64,000 nt of DNA, from positions 806,001-870,000 of the forward strand of contig CAVXLL010000001.1 in assembly GCA_963762575.1 (NCBI GenBank). Direction: 5' to 3'. The stretch's first letter is position 1; each line of letters starts with the position of its first letter. This document shows, in pieces, positions 1 through 7,826 of the stretch. The notes beneath the pieces were generated by a model. That model did not search any database. It was not told the DNA's origin and saw only the letters and a program-made list of their open reading frames with translations. The position numbers and the translations under genes were made by a program. The DNA comes from AP-15 sp963762575. GTDB lineage: Bacteria; Pseudomonadota; Alphaproteobacteria; ATCC43930; CGMCC-115725.

Positions 1-561
1 GGTTTGCATATCGAGAGCCGCCTCGGGCGCGGCACAACCGTCAGCGTCTTTCTGCCGCGAGCCCGCCATATATCGGCAGCGGCGCGAGGGCTGAAGCGCC
101 AATCGACGCAATCCAGGAACGGGCAACCATCATGGTCGTCGACGACGATCCGGACGTGCGGGAGGTAGCGGTCAGCAGCCTCGAAAGCCTGGGCTACCAC
201 ATGCTGGCCGCCGAGAACGGACCGGCGGCGCTCGATCTGCTGGCGCGAAGCGGGCCGGTGGACTTGCTGATCGTGGACATGGCGATGCCCGGGATGAACG
301 GAGTGGAGCTGATCAAGCCGGGCGCGCGAGCGCTGGGGCGATCTCAGAGCAATGCTGGTCACCGGCTACGCCGACGTTGCCGCCTTCGCGCCGGCCGACA
401 GCGATCTCGTTCTCCAAAAGCCGTATCGTCTGGAGCGGCTGGCCGAAACCGTCGCCGATGCGCTGCGCGGCGAGGTGCCCCAGCCGGGATCGCCTCAGGC
501 GGGATCGCCTCAGGCGGGATCGAATGTGATTGCAATAAAGCCGGCGCCGCGGAGGGCGTAA
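1..561 (+). pseudogene. 3' end of hybrid histidine kinase/response regulator, frameshifted
   Basis: Frame 1 opens with IESRLGRGTTVSVFLP, the usual end of a HATPase_c kinase domain. A receiver domain follows in frame 3 from about 95, with the acidic cluster VVDDDPDVRE and the phospho-acceptor Asp in DLLIVDMAMPGMNG (about 276). The receiver then returns to frame 1 at about 345 (MLVTGYADV and the conserved lysine in LQKPYRLERL) and stops at 561. At least two indels, near 60-90 and 315-350, therefore break one gene. The C-terminal tail carries three 15-bp tandem repeats (478-522) coding PQ(P/A)GS. The product would autophosphorylate and signal by phosphorelay. Its 5' part lies outside the window, so the sensed signal is unknown. 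Domain identity is clear; whether the frameshifts are real or sequence errors is not. Confidence 0.75.
478..522 (+). repeat. three 15-bp tandem repeats coding PQxGS
   Basis: Unit CCTCAGGCGGGATCG occurs at 493-507 and 508-522, with a slightly diverged copy at 478-492. The unit length is a multiple of three, so the repeats only lengthen a flexible tail of the receiver protein. Confidence 0.85.
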
Positions 562-584
562 CGTCGCGCCGCAGGGCCGATCCG

Positions 585-1358
585 ATGACCAGCAATTCAC
601 TCGACATCCGCCCGATTGCTGGGGCGCTGGGAGCCGAGATCGGCGGGATCGATCTCACCGAAGATTTCAACGGCGAAACCATGGCGGCGCTCCGGCGCGC
701 CTGGCTCGACCACCTGGTGATTTTCTTTCGCGATCAGCAGCTGACGCCGGAGCAGTTTCTCGGCTTTGCGCGGCATTTCGGCAAGGTCGTCGAATACCCG
801 TTCGTCAAAGGGATCGACGGATTTCCCGAGATCACCCCGGTCGTCAAGCTCGAGCACGAGAGGGTCAATTTCGGCGGGCTCTGGCACACCGACACTGCCT
901 ATCTCGAACGCCCGTCAATGGGCACGATGCATATGTCCCCGGACATGCAGCATCTGCTCGAAACGGGCTCGTCGCGGTCGAATTCCTCGGCCAAGGCCGA
1001 CGTCACAAAGACGCGCGAAGACCGCCTCCGCGAGGGTGCCAAGGCTGGCGCGAACCGCGAATATGAGGCCCTGCATCCGGTCGTGCGCACTCACCCGGAG
1101 ACCGGCCGGAAGGCGCTCTATGTCAATGGCGGCCACACGGTGCGTTTCAAGGACATGACCGAGGCGGAAAGCGCTCCGCTGTTGCAGTATTTGTTCGCCC
1201 ACCAGCAGCGCCCGGAATTCACCTGCCGCTTCCGCTGGCAAGTCGGCTCGATCGCCTTCTGGGACAACCGGTGCACCCAGCACAACCCGATCAACGACTA
1301 CCATGGCCATCGCCGTGTCATGCACCGGGTAACCCTGGCCGGCGACCAGCCGCGCTGA
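585..1358 (+). pseudogene. TauD/TfdA-type Fe(II)/2-oxoglutarate dioxygenase with internal deletion
   Basis: The protein would be 257 residues. The family uses 2-oxoglutarate and O2 to hydroxylate small substrates such as taurine. The iron-binding facial triad is visible: H101 and D103 in WHTDTAY and the distal H247 in RVMHRVTLAG. The 2-oxoglutarate-side sequence VRTHPETGRK is also present. The stretch that should follow MGTM, normally VPPxGGDT-like plus a helix, is replaced by about 15 unrelated residues. About 25-30 codons are missing, and two small indels around 955-990 restore the frame. That segment lies beside the active site, so activity is doubtful. The ATG at 585 starts the conserved domain; the same frame is open upstream into the receiver gene, but that part is unrelated. 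A second, intact family member lies at 55340-56203. Confidence 0.75.
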
Positions 1359-1588
1359 CCCACCCCCGTTGGTCGGCTGCGGCGGCTCGACAGGATGAGA
1401 GCTTCACGCTGAGTTTACGCAATGCGGACGTGGTAGTGGTTTCCCGCTTTCACGCCAAGACCGGTACCGAAGCCAGCCATAGGCACCGGCCTTTACCAGC
1501 GCCTACCGCACCCCCTTGGCCGCCGTCGAAAGCGCAGTGGTGTTTGGACGCCGCCAAAGCATCGAGGAGCAGCTTCGCCTTGGCTCGG
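1359..1588. other. no gene seen between dioxygenase and IPT-like protein
   Basis: I see no convincing coding sequence, RNA gene or terminator here. This is the meeting point of the plus-strand dioxygenase remnant and the minus-strand small-gene cluster. Confidence 0.5.
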
Positions 1589-2217
1589 CTACTGCACCTT
1601 CAGCGCTTTCGGGAAATGGGTCGCGGTGCCGCTGATACTGATACCGTCAAAGAGGTGCAGATCCCAATCGCCGATGGGGTCGCTTGGGCTAACCAAGACG
1701 TCGCACGTTATGGCGGTAGCGGTTGCGCTTACGTTCGTCGCATCGACCGGGTTTCCCTGCAGCGCGGAGAACCGAACTGACTTTACAGTATCCAAGTTCT
1801 GTCCTTGGATCGTCATCCGCTGCGCCGTCTGGCTGCGCGTAAGCGGGTTTGGTGTGATACCCTCCACGAGCGGGGTTCCACGCCCTCCTTTTTCCGCGAG
1901 AGCCTGGGCAAGTGCCAAACTTTTTTGCGCGGAACCACTACTCGATCCATAGTAGTAGCCGATTATCGTGGCCCAGCCGGTTGCCACGACGCCAAGGAGC
2001 GTGAAAAGGAGGTCGCGCGACGACGTCGGCCCGTTGGAGACGTTGGAGACGTTGGAGAGTCTCTCCGCCTTAGGACCAACCCCATGCAATATGATGACGA
2101 ATATGAGCGCAAAAAATAGTATTGTCGTAATAAATGCGAGGGTCGTTGCTTGTTAACATCGATTCTATTTTGCCTGTCATGCGTCCCTCCTATAGCAGTA
2201 GTCGTACCGTCTGGCAT
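1589..2217 (-). CDS. two-TM protein with C-terminal IPT/TIG-like domain, frameshifted near N-terminus
   Basis: The product is not firmly recognised. A strong ribosome binding site (AAAGGAGGAAAGG) precedes the ATG at 2217, which opens MPDGTTTAIGG. After about 24 codons the sequence continues in another frame as a hydrophobic segment (TTLAFITTILFFALIFV), a charged linker with three 9-bp repeats coding NVS-type residues (about 2034-2060), a second membrane segment (LLFTLLGVVATGWATI), and a roughly 80-residue domain starting GITPNPLTRSQTA. That last part (MTIQGQNLDTVKSVRF, then short beta strands) resembles an IPT/TIG immunoglobulin-like fold. One indel near 2140-2150 separates the good start from the body. 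Without it the only start would be a TTG at 2089. The gene is the last of the minus-strand small-gene cluster. Membrane location is inferred from the hydrophobic segments. Confidence 0.5.
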
Positions 2218-2433
2218 CCTTTCCTCCTTTCTAATGGCTTTTTGGATGTTAGCCACAACTCCGGTTAGCTGGGTCCACAAGGCCAACCATGATGCTTTTG
2301 GCGTCACTGGAGATCTCCTGGGGTAGCTAACGAACCGAGGTGTGCGATCGCGCGAAAGCGGTGGGATCACCCTCGACGAAATTGAACGATCGGACTTCCG
2401 GCAGGTTTTGGTTGGCTCTCGCTGTATGTTGAG

Positions 2434-2889
2434 TTACCCTCCCGCCACTTTCTCTGCCAAAAAGACATGACCCCGATAAATCAATAAGACAGTCTGATCG
2501 CTGAGCCGCACGAGACTATAGCCTTTGTCCTCACAGCTGACGTCGAGAATATTGAGCGGACCCGTAACTTGGAGTTCGGGAAACTGTACACGGAATTCGC
2601 GGGCAATGGCTTCGAACAATTCCTGAGAAATTTGGAAATTTGGCGATGTGCAGGTTGCACCGCCAGGGCTGCTCGTCCGGTCGGCCAGCAATACGCTCGT
2701 CCCCAACAAAGCCCGCACTTGCGCGCTATTGAGCGCGCTGACGACGGCGGCGCCCAGGTCTCGCTCAAGTATCCAGGTACCCCGCCATTCTTGCGGCGCA
2801 GCGTCAGCTGCGGATGCGGCTGCGCTCGGCCCGGCACAAAGGAGGATCCCCCAGAGCGCCGAGATCAAGTATGCATATGATCGGGTCAT
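2434..2889 (-). CDS. secreted hypothetical protein
   Basis: The protein has 151 residues. A signal peptide is clear: MTRSYAYLISALWG, then a hydrophobic run and a probable cleavage site after AAASAADA. The mature part has two cysteines (GATCTSPN and DVSCEDKG) that could form a disulfide. No family was recognised. Its ATG overlaps the TGA of the upstream lysozyme gene (ATGA), which points to translational coupling and to a shared function. An exported partner of a secreted lysozyme could be an inhibitor or immunity protein. That is inference from position only. Confidence 0.6.
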   Translation of the reverse strand: MTRSYAYLISALWGILLCAGPSAAASAADAAPQEWRGTWILERDLGAAVVSALNSAQVRALLGTSVLLADRTSSPGGATCTSPNFQISQELFEAIAREFRVQFPELQVTGPLNILDVSCEDKGYSLVRLSDQTVLLIYRGHVFLAEKVAGG

Positions 2890-3342
2890 ACATCCGGGGC
2901 GAGATAGAGGTCCCTTTCACGCCCCCGCCGGCGCTTTAGGCCTTCGACCTCTTCAAGTTCGCCATTGACGTGTGCCTTATCCCATAAGAGAAACGCATCC
3001 GCCGCTGCCGCAGGATTTCCCGCGCGATGCAGGTCTCAGTACCGATGAAGTCCGGAAATTGCCCGATCCGATATTGAAACACAGTGACACCATCGCGGCG
3101 AACTGGTTGTCGTCGGTTGCGACCGATGACGTTCCCGCGTCGACTGCCGCTTCGGCTTGGCCGAGATCTCCGCGCAGGAAGGCCAGCGCCTGATCATCGG
3201 TGATGGTCATCCCCGGTCGTACACCCTCAATGTGGCCGTATCCGATCGTCCAAATGCCTGCTACATCCGTATAGGCGCTGACTCTGAGGCCTTCGGAAGA
3301 GGCGATAAAATTTAAGCCCCCGCTGCTGATCTGTCGTGCCAT
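2886..3342 (-). CDS. T4-type lysozyme (glycoside hydrolase 24), frameshifted in C-terminal third
   Basis: The enzyme would hydrolyse the beta-1,4 bond between N-acetylmuramic acid and N-acetylglucosamine in peptidoglycan. The catalytic triad has exact T4-lysozyme spacing: E17 in SSEGLR, D26 in YTDVAG and T32 in WTIGYGH. QFAAMVSLCFNIGSGNFRTS follows as in phage and RrrD-like lysozymes. After SVLR at about 3030 the family sequence (AAAADAFLLWDKA, ending ERDLYLAPDV) continues in the next frame to a TGA at 2886-2888. That stop overlaps the next gene's ATG. The full-length product would be about 151 residues, normal for the family. The uncorrected frame ends early at 2977 and lacks the last helices. 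The start has a good site (GAGGAG, 7-nt spacing). There is no signal peptide, so export would need a holin, an effector pathway or cell lysis. Confidence 0.85.
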
Positions 3343-3843
3343 GGGCCACTCCTCAATTTCGTTCGCGCATGATGCCCGCTCGCTTGGTTTTCCGCCGGGC
3401 CGGGCGCTACCGGTGTTTCCACTTGTCTTAAGCGACCTTGGAACCGGTAGGTGTGAGGTGGTTCACACTCCGACACTTTTTTGGTCACGGGAGGAAATGG
3501 GTGAAGCGTTCTGCGCATAATGGCAAGCCAGGGCGATCCCCGGTCCCATCTAGAACTATCTGTGCGCCGCTCCTAGGGCGTCTGCGACCGGATCCTCCAA
3601 CCGCTTCGGTGTAGGGGGCCTGGCGACCCAAAATTGCACTAGCAACTGCGAAGATCGTCCCAACTGCACTGCCCGAAGGGAGCGTGGGAAAGATGTGCCT
3701 GTGGGGGATTTTGGGTTTCGCGGCGGGGTTTGGTGAGCGGATAGTCCCAGACCTCGTCACGAACTTGGCGGGCTCGATCAGCTCATCGACGAGCGGCATG
3801 TGACAATTGCTAAGTGCACTACGGGCTACCCGCAAAGCGAGCT
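3343..3843. other. 500-bp gap with an operator but no firm gene
   Basis: The stretch separates the lysozyme start from the BPSL0067-family stop. It holds the CRP-like operator annotated at 3452-3467. A minus-strand open frame at 3485-3802, opening MPLVDELIEPAKFVT, is possible. It has no ribosome binding site and low-complexity Arg/Pro-rich content, so I do not call it a gene. Confidence 0.5.
3452..3467. promoter_or_regulatory. CRP/FNR-family-like operator
   Basis: TGTGA-GGTGGT-TCACA is an exact match to the TGTGA-N6-TCACA consensus of CRP-family regulators. It lies about 110 bp upstream of the lysozyme start. The same operator with one spacer change occurs at 6038-6053, and TTTTGGTC follows both copies at a similar distance. 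A shared regulator for both halves of the cluster is likely. Which CRP/FNR family member binds is unknown. Confidence 0.6.
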
Positions 3844-4213
3844 TTAGGCGCGCTCAATGACGTAAAATTCATCCCCATCATTAGCTGGCGTGCTCTCGCC
3901 GTTCCGAAACCTGATCACCCTGGGTTCAACAGGGTGATTGAACCATTGGTCCCAAACAAGCAACCCTTCGGGAAGTTGCTCATGGAAAATGGCCGAGTGG
4001 GATCGCCCATCGACGTGGTTTCCGTAGACCCCAGAGGGGTCGAAGGTCGCAATCGCGATACCCTGCGCCACGTTGCCGCCCTTCACCAACTCCCCCACGC
4101 CTCCAGAGCGCGGTCTGGGGTGCGCCTGAAGCCTGCTGGACGTACGCAACGCATTGGCCATTTCCAACCGATTGGCCGACAAAGCTAGACGGTTTCTGAG
4201 CGATCCAACTCAT
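3844..4213 (-). CDS. BPSL0067-family (CHAP-like amidase fold) protein, frameshifted
   Basis: The gene starts at 4213 behind an excellent site (TTAGGAGG, 9 nt). Its N-terminal part, SFVGQSVGNGQCVAYVQ, carries the presumed nucleophilic cysteine in NGQC. Near 4105 the reading moves to another frame that holds the rest of the family sequence: GIAIATFDP, GNHVDGRSHSAIF with the presumed catalytic histidine, LLVWDQW, and the end GDEFYVIERA. One single-base indel reconciles the two parts into about 123 residues, normal for the family. Cys plus His in this order resembles papain-like CHAP/NlpC-type cell-wall amidases. Peptidoglycan cleavage is therefore plausible but inferred. The neighbouring lysozyme supports a wall-degrading role. 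Confidence 0.7.
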
Positions 4214-4279
4214 GTGAATTATCCTCCTAAGGACCGTCCGCGCGCTTGGCACATGGAAATTTTTCTGGCTTGCGGTACG

Positions 4280-4669
4280 CTATGATTGCTGTGCAGTCGC
4301 CAGTGTATCCGCGAATTGGTGAGACAACGACAAAACCGAGCCGCTTCCGGTCAATATAGACGCACCTCGATTTAATATACCAGTACCCGTCGGGAGTGCT
4401 TGAGCGGCGGTTTTCATCTCGTTGGCTAGATTGTTAAGCGTGGCGGCCGCCGCGATGACACTCGGTAAGCTCAACACATTGGCCGTTGCGGCAGCAAGAA
4501 TGGCATTTCGCTGCACCTTCAAGTCTTGATACCGAGTTGTCAGCTGATCAAAAAATGGGCCCGTCGTGGTGGTTTGAGCAATCAGGTTGCCGACAGCACT
4601 TATTGAGTTGTCAAGAGCCGCCAGCGCCGCATTCCGGCTATTGCGAATGTCGTCGATGCCTTGAGCCAT
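4280..4669 (-). CDS. helical hypothetical protein
   Basis: The protein has 129 residues and no recognised family. It is Ala/Thr/Leu-rich with long predicted helices (NSRNAALAALDNSISAVG, LATANVL-type segments). It has no cysteine and no signal peptide. A GAGGAGA site about 6 nt upstream supports the start. It begins 13 bp after the stop of the larger helical protein upstream, so the two are probably cotranscribed. Such helical proteins beside wall hydrolases could be chaperones, adaptors or structural partners. The sequence does not say which. Confidence 0.6.
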   Translation of the reverse strand: MAQGIDDIRNSRNAALAALDNSISAVGNLIAQTTTTGPFFDQLTTRYQDLKVQRNAILAAATANVLSLPSVIAAAATLNNLANEMKTAAQALPTGTGILNRGASILTGSGSVLSLSHQFADTLATAQQS

Positions 4670-4682
4670 CTACATTCTCCTC

Positions 4683-5614
4683 TCACGATTTTTTGGCAGG
4701 TGGGGCGGTCGCTGCGGCTACAGCCTGCGCGTCCTGGGCGAGCGTCTGTAAATTCGCGATTAAGGCGCCAAATTCGCCATCGTTGTTCCGCACAGCGACG
4801 ACAAGTGCGTCATGTGCATCGCTCAGCGCCCGCATAGTTGCTGTCGGGTTTGCGACGCGTACGGATTCGAACGCGGCCACAGCCGCCTGCGCGTTGTCGA
4901 TGGCCGTGCCCAATGTCTGGTCGCTGACGTGTGGGGTCGTTCGAGCCACATTGGCCGTGCGGATCATGTCGATTGACCACTCGTCTAGGCCGCCAAGTCG
5001 AAGACGGCGTTGATCATCCAATGCCAGCCCCAAGGCGTCGGTTACCACATGAATGGGCTCGCAGGCCGCGCGAGTGGCGATCCGCAACTCCTCCAACCGT
5101 TGGTCATCAAGGGCTTGTCCGACTAACCAAAGGGCAATATTAACCGAGGCCTTGGCGATCGGGGCGGCTGCGGCTCCGTAAGGGCCCGCCGACTGAGCTA
5201 GTCCCCCGACGGCGGCGCTCAATTTGCCCGCCGCAGTATCGAAATCAGCTCGATCCTGTGCTTTGGTGACAGCAGCCAGAGCGGCAGTATAGCAGCCAGA
5301 GCGGCAGTATAGTTGTCCAATGCTTTTATCAAGTCGGCGGTCGTGAGCGGTTTTCGGTTTGTCGGGGATGAGGCCGCATTGACCGGGCTGGTAGCGCTCG
5401 ACACCTCGCACACATCCGTGGGCCTTGCGGATGGGGTCGAGTTCGACGCATCAGTCAAGGGCGGAACAGGAACAGGAGGAGCACTCACAAGTTCGCATGC
5501 TACCGGGCCAGTGTAATCCAGACCGCACCCAGGACCGCGTGCTAGCGCAACTTTTTTTAAAATCCAGAGATAGCGGCTATTCTGATATTGCTGGCTGGTG
5601 ATCGCGCTTGCCAT
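4683..5614 (-). CDS. Ala-rich helical hypothetical protein broken by a 20-bp tandem duplication
   Basis: Two frames form one gene. The 5' part (start at 5614, MASAITSQQYQNSRYLWILK) runs through a Pro/Ser-rich linker (VPVPPLTDASNSTPSARP) to KALDNYTAALA. There it meets a perfect 20-bp tandem duplication (5271-5310), which moves the rest out of frame. The 3' part continues AAVTKAQDRADFDTAAGKL and ends AVAAATAPPAKKS at 4683. Removing one repeat copy gives a continuous protein of about 303 residues. It is mostly helical, with a short hydrophobic segment (VNIALWLVGQAL). No family was recognised. It is the first large gene of the minus-strand cluster, downstream of the operator at 6038. Confidence 0.65.
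5271..5310. repeat. 20-bp perfect tandem duplication inside a gene
   Basis: The 20-base unit AGCAGCCAGAGCGGCAGTAT occurs twice without a mismatch (5271-5290 and 5291-5310). Its length is not a multiple of three, so it frameshifts the surrounding gene. The absence of divergence suggests a recent event or an assembly artefact. Confidence 0.95.
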
Positions 5615-5733
5615 TTGCTGACTGGAAGCGTCAATTGCAGACGTCTACGTGCTCAGAGTTTGCACGTCAGATGAATAAACGTAAGGAGAGCACGACCATA
5701 AGGCGTTGCAGGCGACAATCATAAAAGTTGGAA

Positions 5734-5967
5734 TTATCGTGCGGCCAACTGACTGCGGCATCTGGTCGTTTCCTCGCAAGTAACGGTTTTAGGTCGCCAG
5801 ACGTAGAGATTGTCCGTCAATGGGTTGCTGTACCCTCTCCCCGAAGGCGTTGTATTAGCCTTCTCGGAGATCGGTATCGCAGTCCATGGCGTGAATGTAC
5901 TCGGCAGCCGCTGTAGGAGGTTCGGCGTGAGCGGGTCCTGATCTATTGCCCTGACCAAGGTTGTCAT
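5734..5967 (-). CDS. small hypothetical protein
   Basis: The 77-residue frame opens MTTLVRAIDQDPLTP with an ATG at 5967 behind a moderate site (GGAAG, 8 nt). It lies about 70 bp downstream of the CRP-like operator at 6038 and is the first open frame after it. No family, signal peptide or membrane segment was recognised. Coding is likely but not certain. Confidence 0.35.
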   Translation of the reverse strand: MTTLVRAIDQDPLTPNLLQRLPSTFTPWTAIPISEKANTTPSGRGYSNPLTDNLYVWRPKTVTCEETTRCRSQLAAR

Positions 5968-6037
5968 ATGCTTCGCTTCCTGTCGTACGTTGCGAACTAA
6001 GGCGCTAGAAAAATCGCACACGTTGAATGCCAGCAAG

Positions 6038-6053
6038 TGTGACGTGGTTCACA
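6038..6053. promoter_or_regulatory. CRP/FNR-family-like operator
   Basis: TGTGA-CGTGGT-TCACA is identical to the site at 3452-3467 apart from one spacer base. It sits upstream of the first minus-strand gene of the cluster. TTTTGGTC follows on the plus strand in both places. Confidence 0.6.
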
Positions 6054-6196
6054 CATGCGGCAATTTTGGTCGCCAGAGTGTCATAAAGCCGCTCGTTCTT
6101 TGAAATGGGAGTTCGGCCATCATATACCACTCGGCTGACGGCGTGCGGGGTCCGGCATGGCGCGACCCATCCCTGGATAACAAGTAAAGCCGATTG

Positions 6197-6473
6197 ATGA
6201 GTACCCTGACCGACGAGATTTTGCGCCGGCGCACATTCGCGATCATTTCGCACCCGGACGCCGGCAAGACCACTCTGACCGAGAAACTCTTGCTGTTGGC
6301 GGGGCGATCCAGCTGGCGGGCGAAGTGAAGGCGCGCGGCGCGCGGCGGCGGGTGCGCTCGGATTGGATGGCGGTCGAGCGCGAGCGCGGCATCTCGGTCT
6401 CCTCGGCGGTGATGAGCTTCGAGCATGAGGGCTCGCCTTCAACCTGCTCGACACGCCGGGCCACCAGGATTTC
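6197..6473 (+). pseudogene. prfC: prfC copy A: 5' fragment of RF3 gene
   Basis: This 5' fragment begins ATG AGT ACC CTG ACC and encodes the RF3 N-terminus (ILRRRTFAIISHPDAGKTT). One base is missing in what should be CTGTTTGGCGGG (about 6296), so the frame breaks after about 33 codons. Similarity to the intact copy ends abruptly in GHQDF-S, codon 94, where an inverted-repeat element is inserted. RF3 is a translational GTPase that recycles RF1/RF2. This fragment keeps the P-loop but cannot make a G domain. It has its own short leader, GGATAACAAGTAAAGCCGATTG. Confidence 0.9.
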
Positions 6474-6607
6474 AGAGCGTAGGGCGAATGCAATCCGCCG
6501 CTTACATCCCTGTGTCGTATGTTATGAGGGCGAAATTTATTGGCTCGCAGGCTTCGCTGTTAAACGCTAGCCGCGCCAGCCGGCGGATTGCATCCGCCCT
6601 ACGCTCT
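6474..6607. mobile_element. MITE/REP-like element with 27-bp inverted repeats
   Basis: The element is 134 bp. Its ends, AGAGCGTAGGGCGAATGCAA (left) and the complement of TTGCATCCGCCCTACGCTCT (right), pair over 27 bp with one mismatch. The interior of about 80 bp has no open reading frame of note. It sits exactly where prfC copy A loses similarity to the intact gene (codon 94). No clear target-site duplication is seen. GTAGGGCGGATT-type palindromes are common non-autonomous repeats in proteobacteria. Confidence 0.7.
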
Positions 6608-6955
6608 GGTTCTCAGCTACGTGGCGGCACTTGCCGCCGGCGCTCCCGACGCTGCCATCGCCGGGTGAAAGCCCATCCACCATGTGGTTGCCATAATTGC
6701 ATGGTAATTGCTTGGATGTCGCCGGCTGCGGTCGGGGGAGGTTTATTTTGGTGGGAGTTGGCGATACCTGATCTCAACCTGATAAAACAGGTAAAACAGG
6801 CGGTGACGTTCCGGAAATACTGAGAATGAAGGCAGGGTCGGTTTCCCGCCAAAGGCGGTTGGCAAAGACGCAAGCACACATCACATCCGCTGCTGGACAT
6901 CCGCTGCCGGCGGGGGGTCGTACCCGCGGGCTCGAAGAAGAGTTGAAGCTAATTG
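6608..6955 (+). repeat. duplicated prfC leader, copy 1 (A-B)
   Basis: This non-coding block precedes prfC copy B and recurs, diverged, before copies D and G. Conserved parts are a hairpin at 6679-6705 (ACCATGTG, 11-nt loop GTTGCCATAAT, TGCATGGT), a block at about 6764-6809 (GTTGGCGATACCTGATCTC, then CCTGATAAAACAGG-type short inverted repeats), and a proximal TTGGCAAA-containing segment. It probably includes the prfC promoter and a structured 5' UTR. Confidence 0.75.
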
Positions 6956-7793
6956 ATGAGCACCCTGACCGACGAGATTGCGCGCCGGCGGACCTTTGCG
7001 ATCATTTCGCACCCCGACGCCGGCAAGACCACGTTGACCGAGAAATTGCTGCTGTTTGGCGGGGCGATCCAGCTGGCGGGCGAGGTGAAGGCGCGCGGCG
7101 AGCGGCGGCGGGTGCGCTCGGATTGGATGGCGATCGAGCGCGAGCGCGGCATCTCGGTGTCGTCGGCGGTGATGAGCTTGCGGCATCTCGGTGTCGTCGG
7201 CGGTGATGAGCTTTGAGCATGAAGAGCTCGCCTTCAACTTGCTCGACACGCCGGGCCACCAGGATTTCAGCGAGGACACCTACCGCACCCTGACCGCGGT
7301 TGACAGCGCGGTGATGGTGCTCGATGCCGCCAAGCGGATCGAGGAGCAGACCAGGAAGCTCTTCGAGGTCTGCCGATTGCGCGACGTGCCGATCACCACT
7401 TTCGTCAACAAGCTCGACCGCGAGGGCCGCGACCCGTTCGACCTGTTGGACGAGATCGAGCAGTCGCTCGCGCTCGACGTGACCCCGGCCTCCTGGCTGA
7501 TCGGCATGGGGCGCGACTTTCTCGGCACCTACGACCTCTTCGCGATGCGCTCCTGTCGTTCGGGCGCGGCGGTCACCGAGCGGTCCGCGGTAGCGACCTT
7601 AACGACCCGAAACTGCCGCAGCCTGCGAACGCGACCCTTGCCAAATTGCACGATAAGGTTGAAATGGCAAAGGGTCCTCCACCGTTCGCAAGTCTATAGC
7701 GAGGGCTATGTCGAGCAGGTATATTTCCCGAGCGTGCTCAGCGATTTCGGCGTGCGCTAGCTGTTGCGGGGTGTCGCCCGAGCTGGCCCCCGG
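6956..7793 (+). pseudogene. prfC: prfC copy B: RF3 N-terminal half, frameshifted by tandem duplication
   Basis: The ATG at 6956 starts MSTLTDEIARRRTFAIIS. The copy keeps the P-loop HPDAGKTT, DTPGH and FVNKLDRE motifs. A perfect 34-bp tandem duplication at 7146-7213 shifts the frame just before the G3 motif. The second part runs to about 7760 and decays (stop within YFPSVLSDFGVR). Recognisable sequence (LLRGVAR for LLAGVGE) ends near 7793, about codon 280 of 528. Domains II and III are missing, so it is not a functional RF3. Confidence 0.9.
7146..7213. repeat. 34-bp perfect tandem duplication in prfC copy B
   Basis: A 34-bp unit starting GCGGCATCTCGG and ending GATGAGCTT is repeated exactly (7146-7179 and 7180-7213). 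The other prfC copies have one unit. It causes a +1 frameshift. Confidence 0.95.
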
Positions 7794-7826
7794 GCCGGAG
7801 CTGAGATCGCATTTGAGGGGATGCCC

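Noticed and set aside
478..522. Start of a CRISPR or VNTR array
   Set aside because: Only three adjacent 15-bp units without spacers; an in-frame coding repeat.
3485..3835. Possible 116-codon minus-strand gene between lysozyme and BPSL0067 gene
   Set aside because: TTG start without a ribosome binding site, low-complexity content and no recognised family; could hide a decayed immunity gene but cannot be supported.
1589..6053. Prophage remnant
   Set aside because: A lysozyme alone is not enough; no capsid, tail, terminase, holin, repressor or integrase genes are visible.
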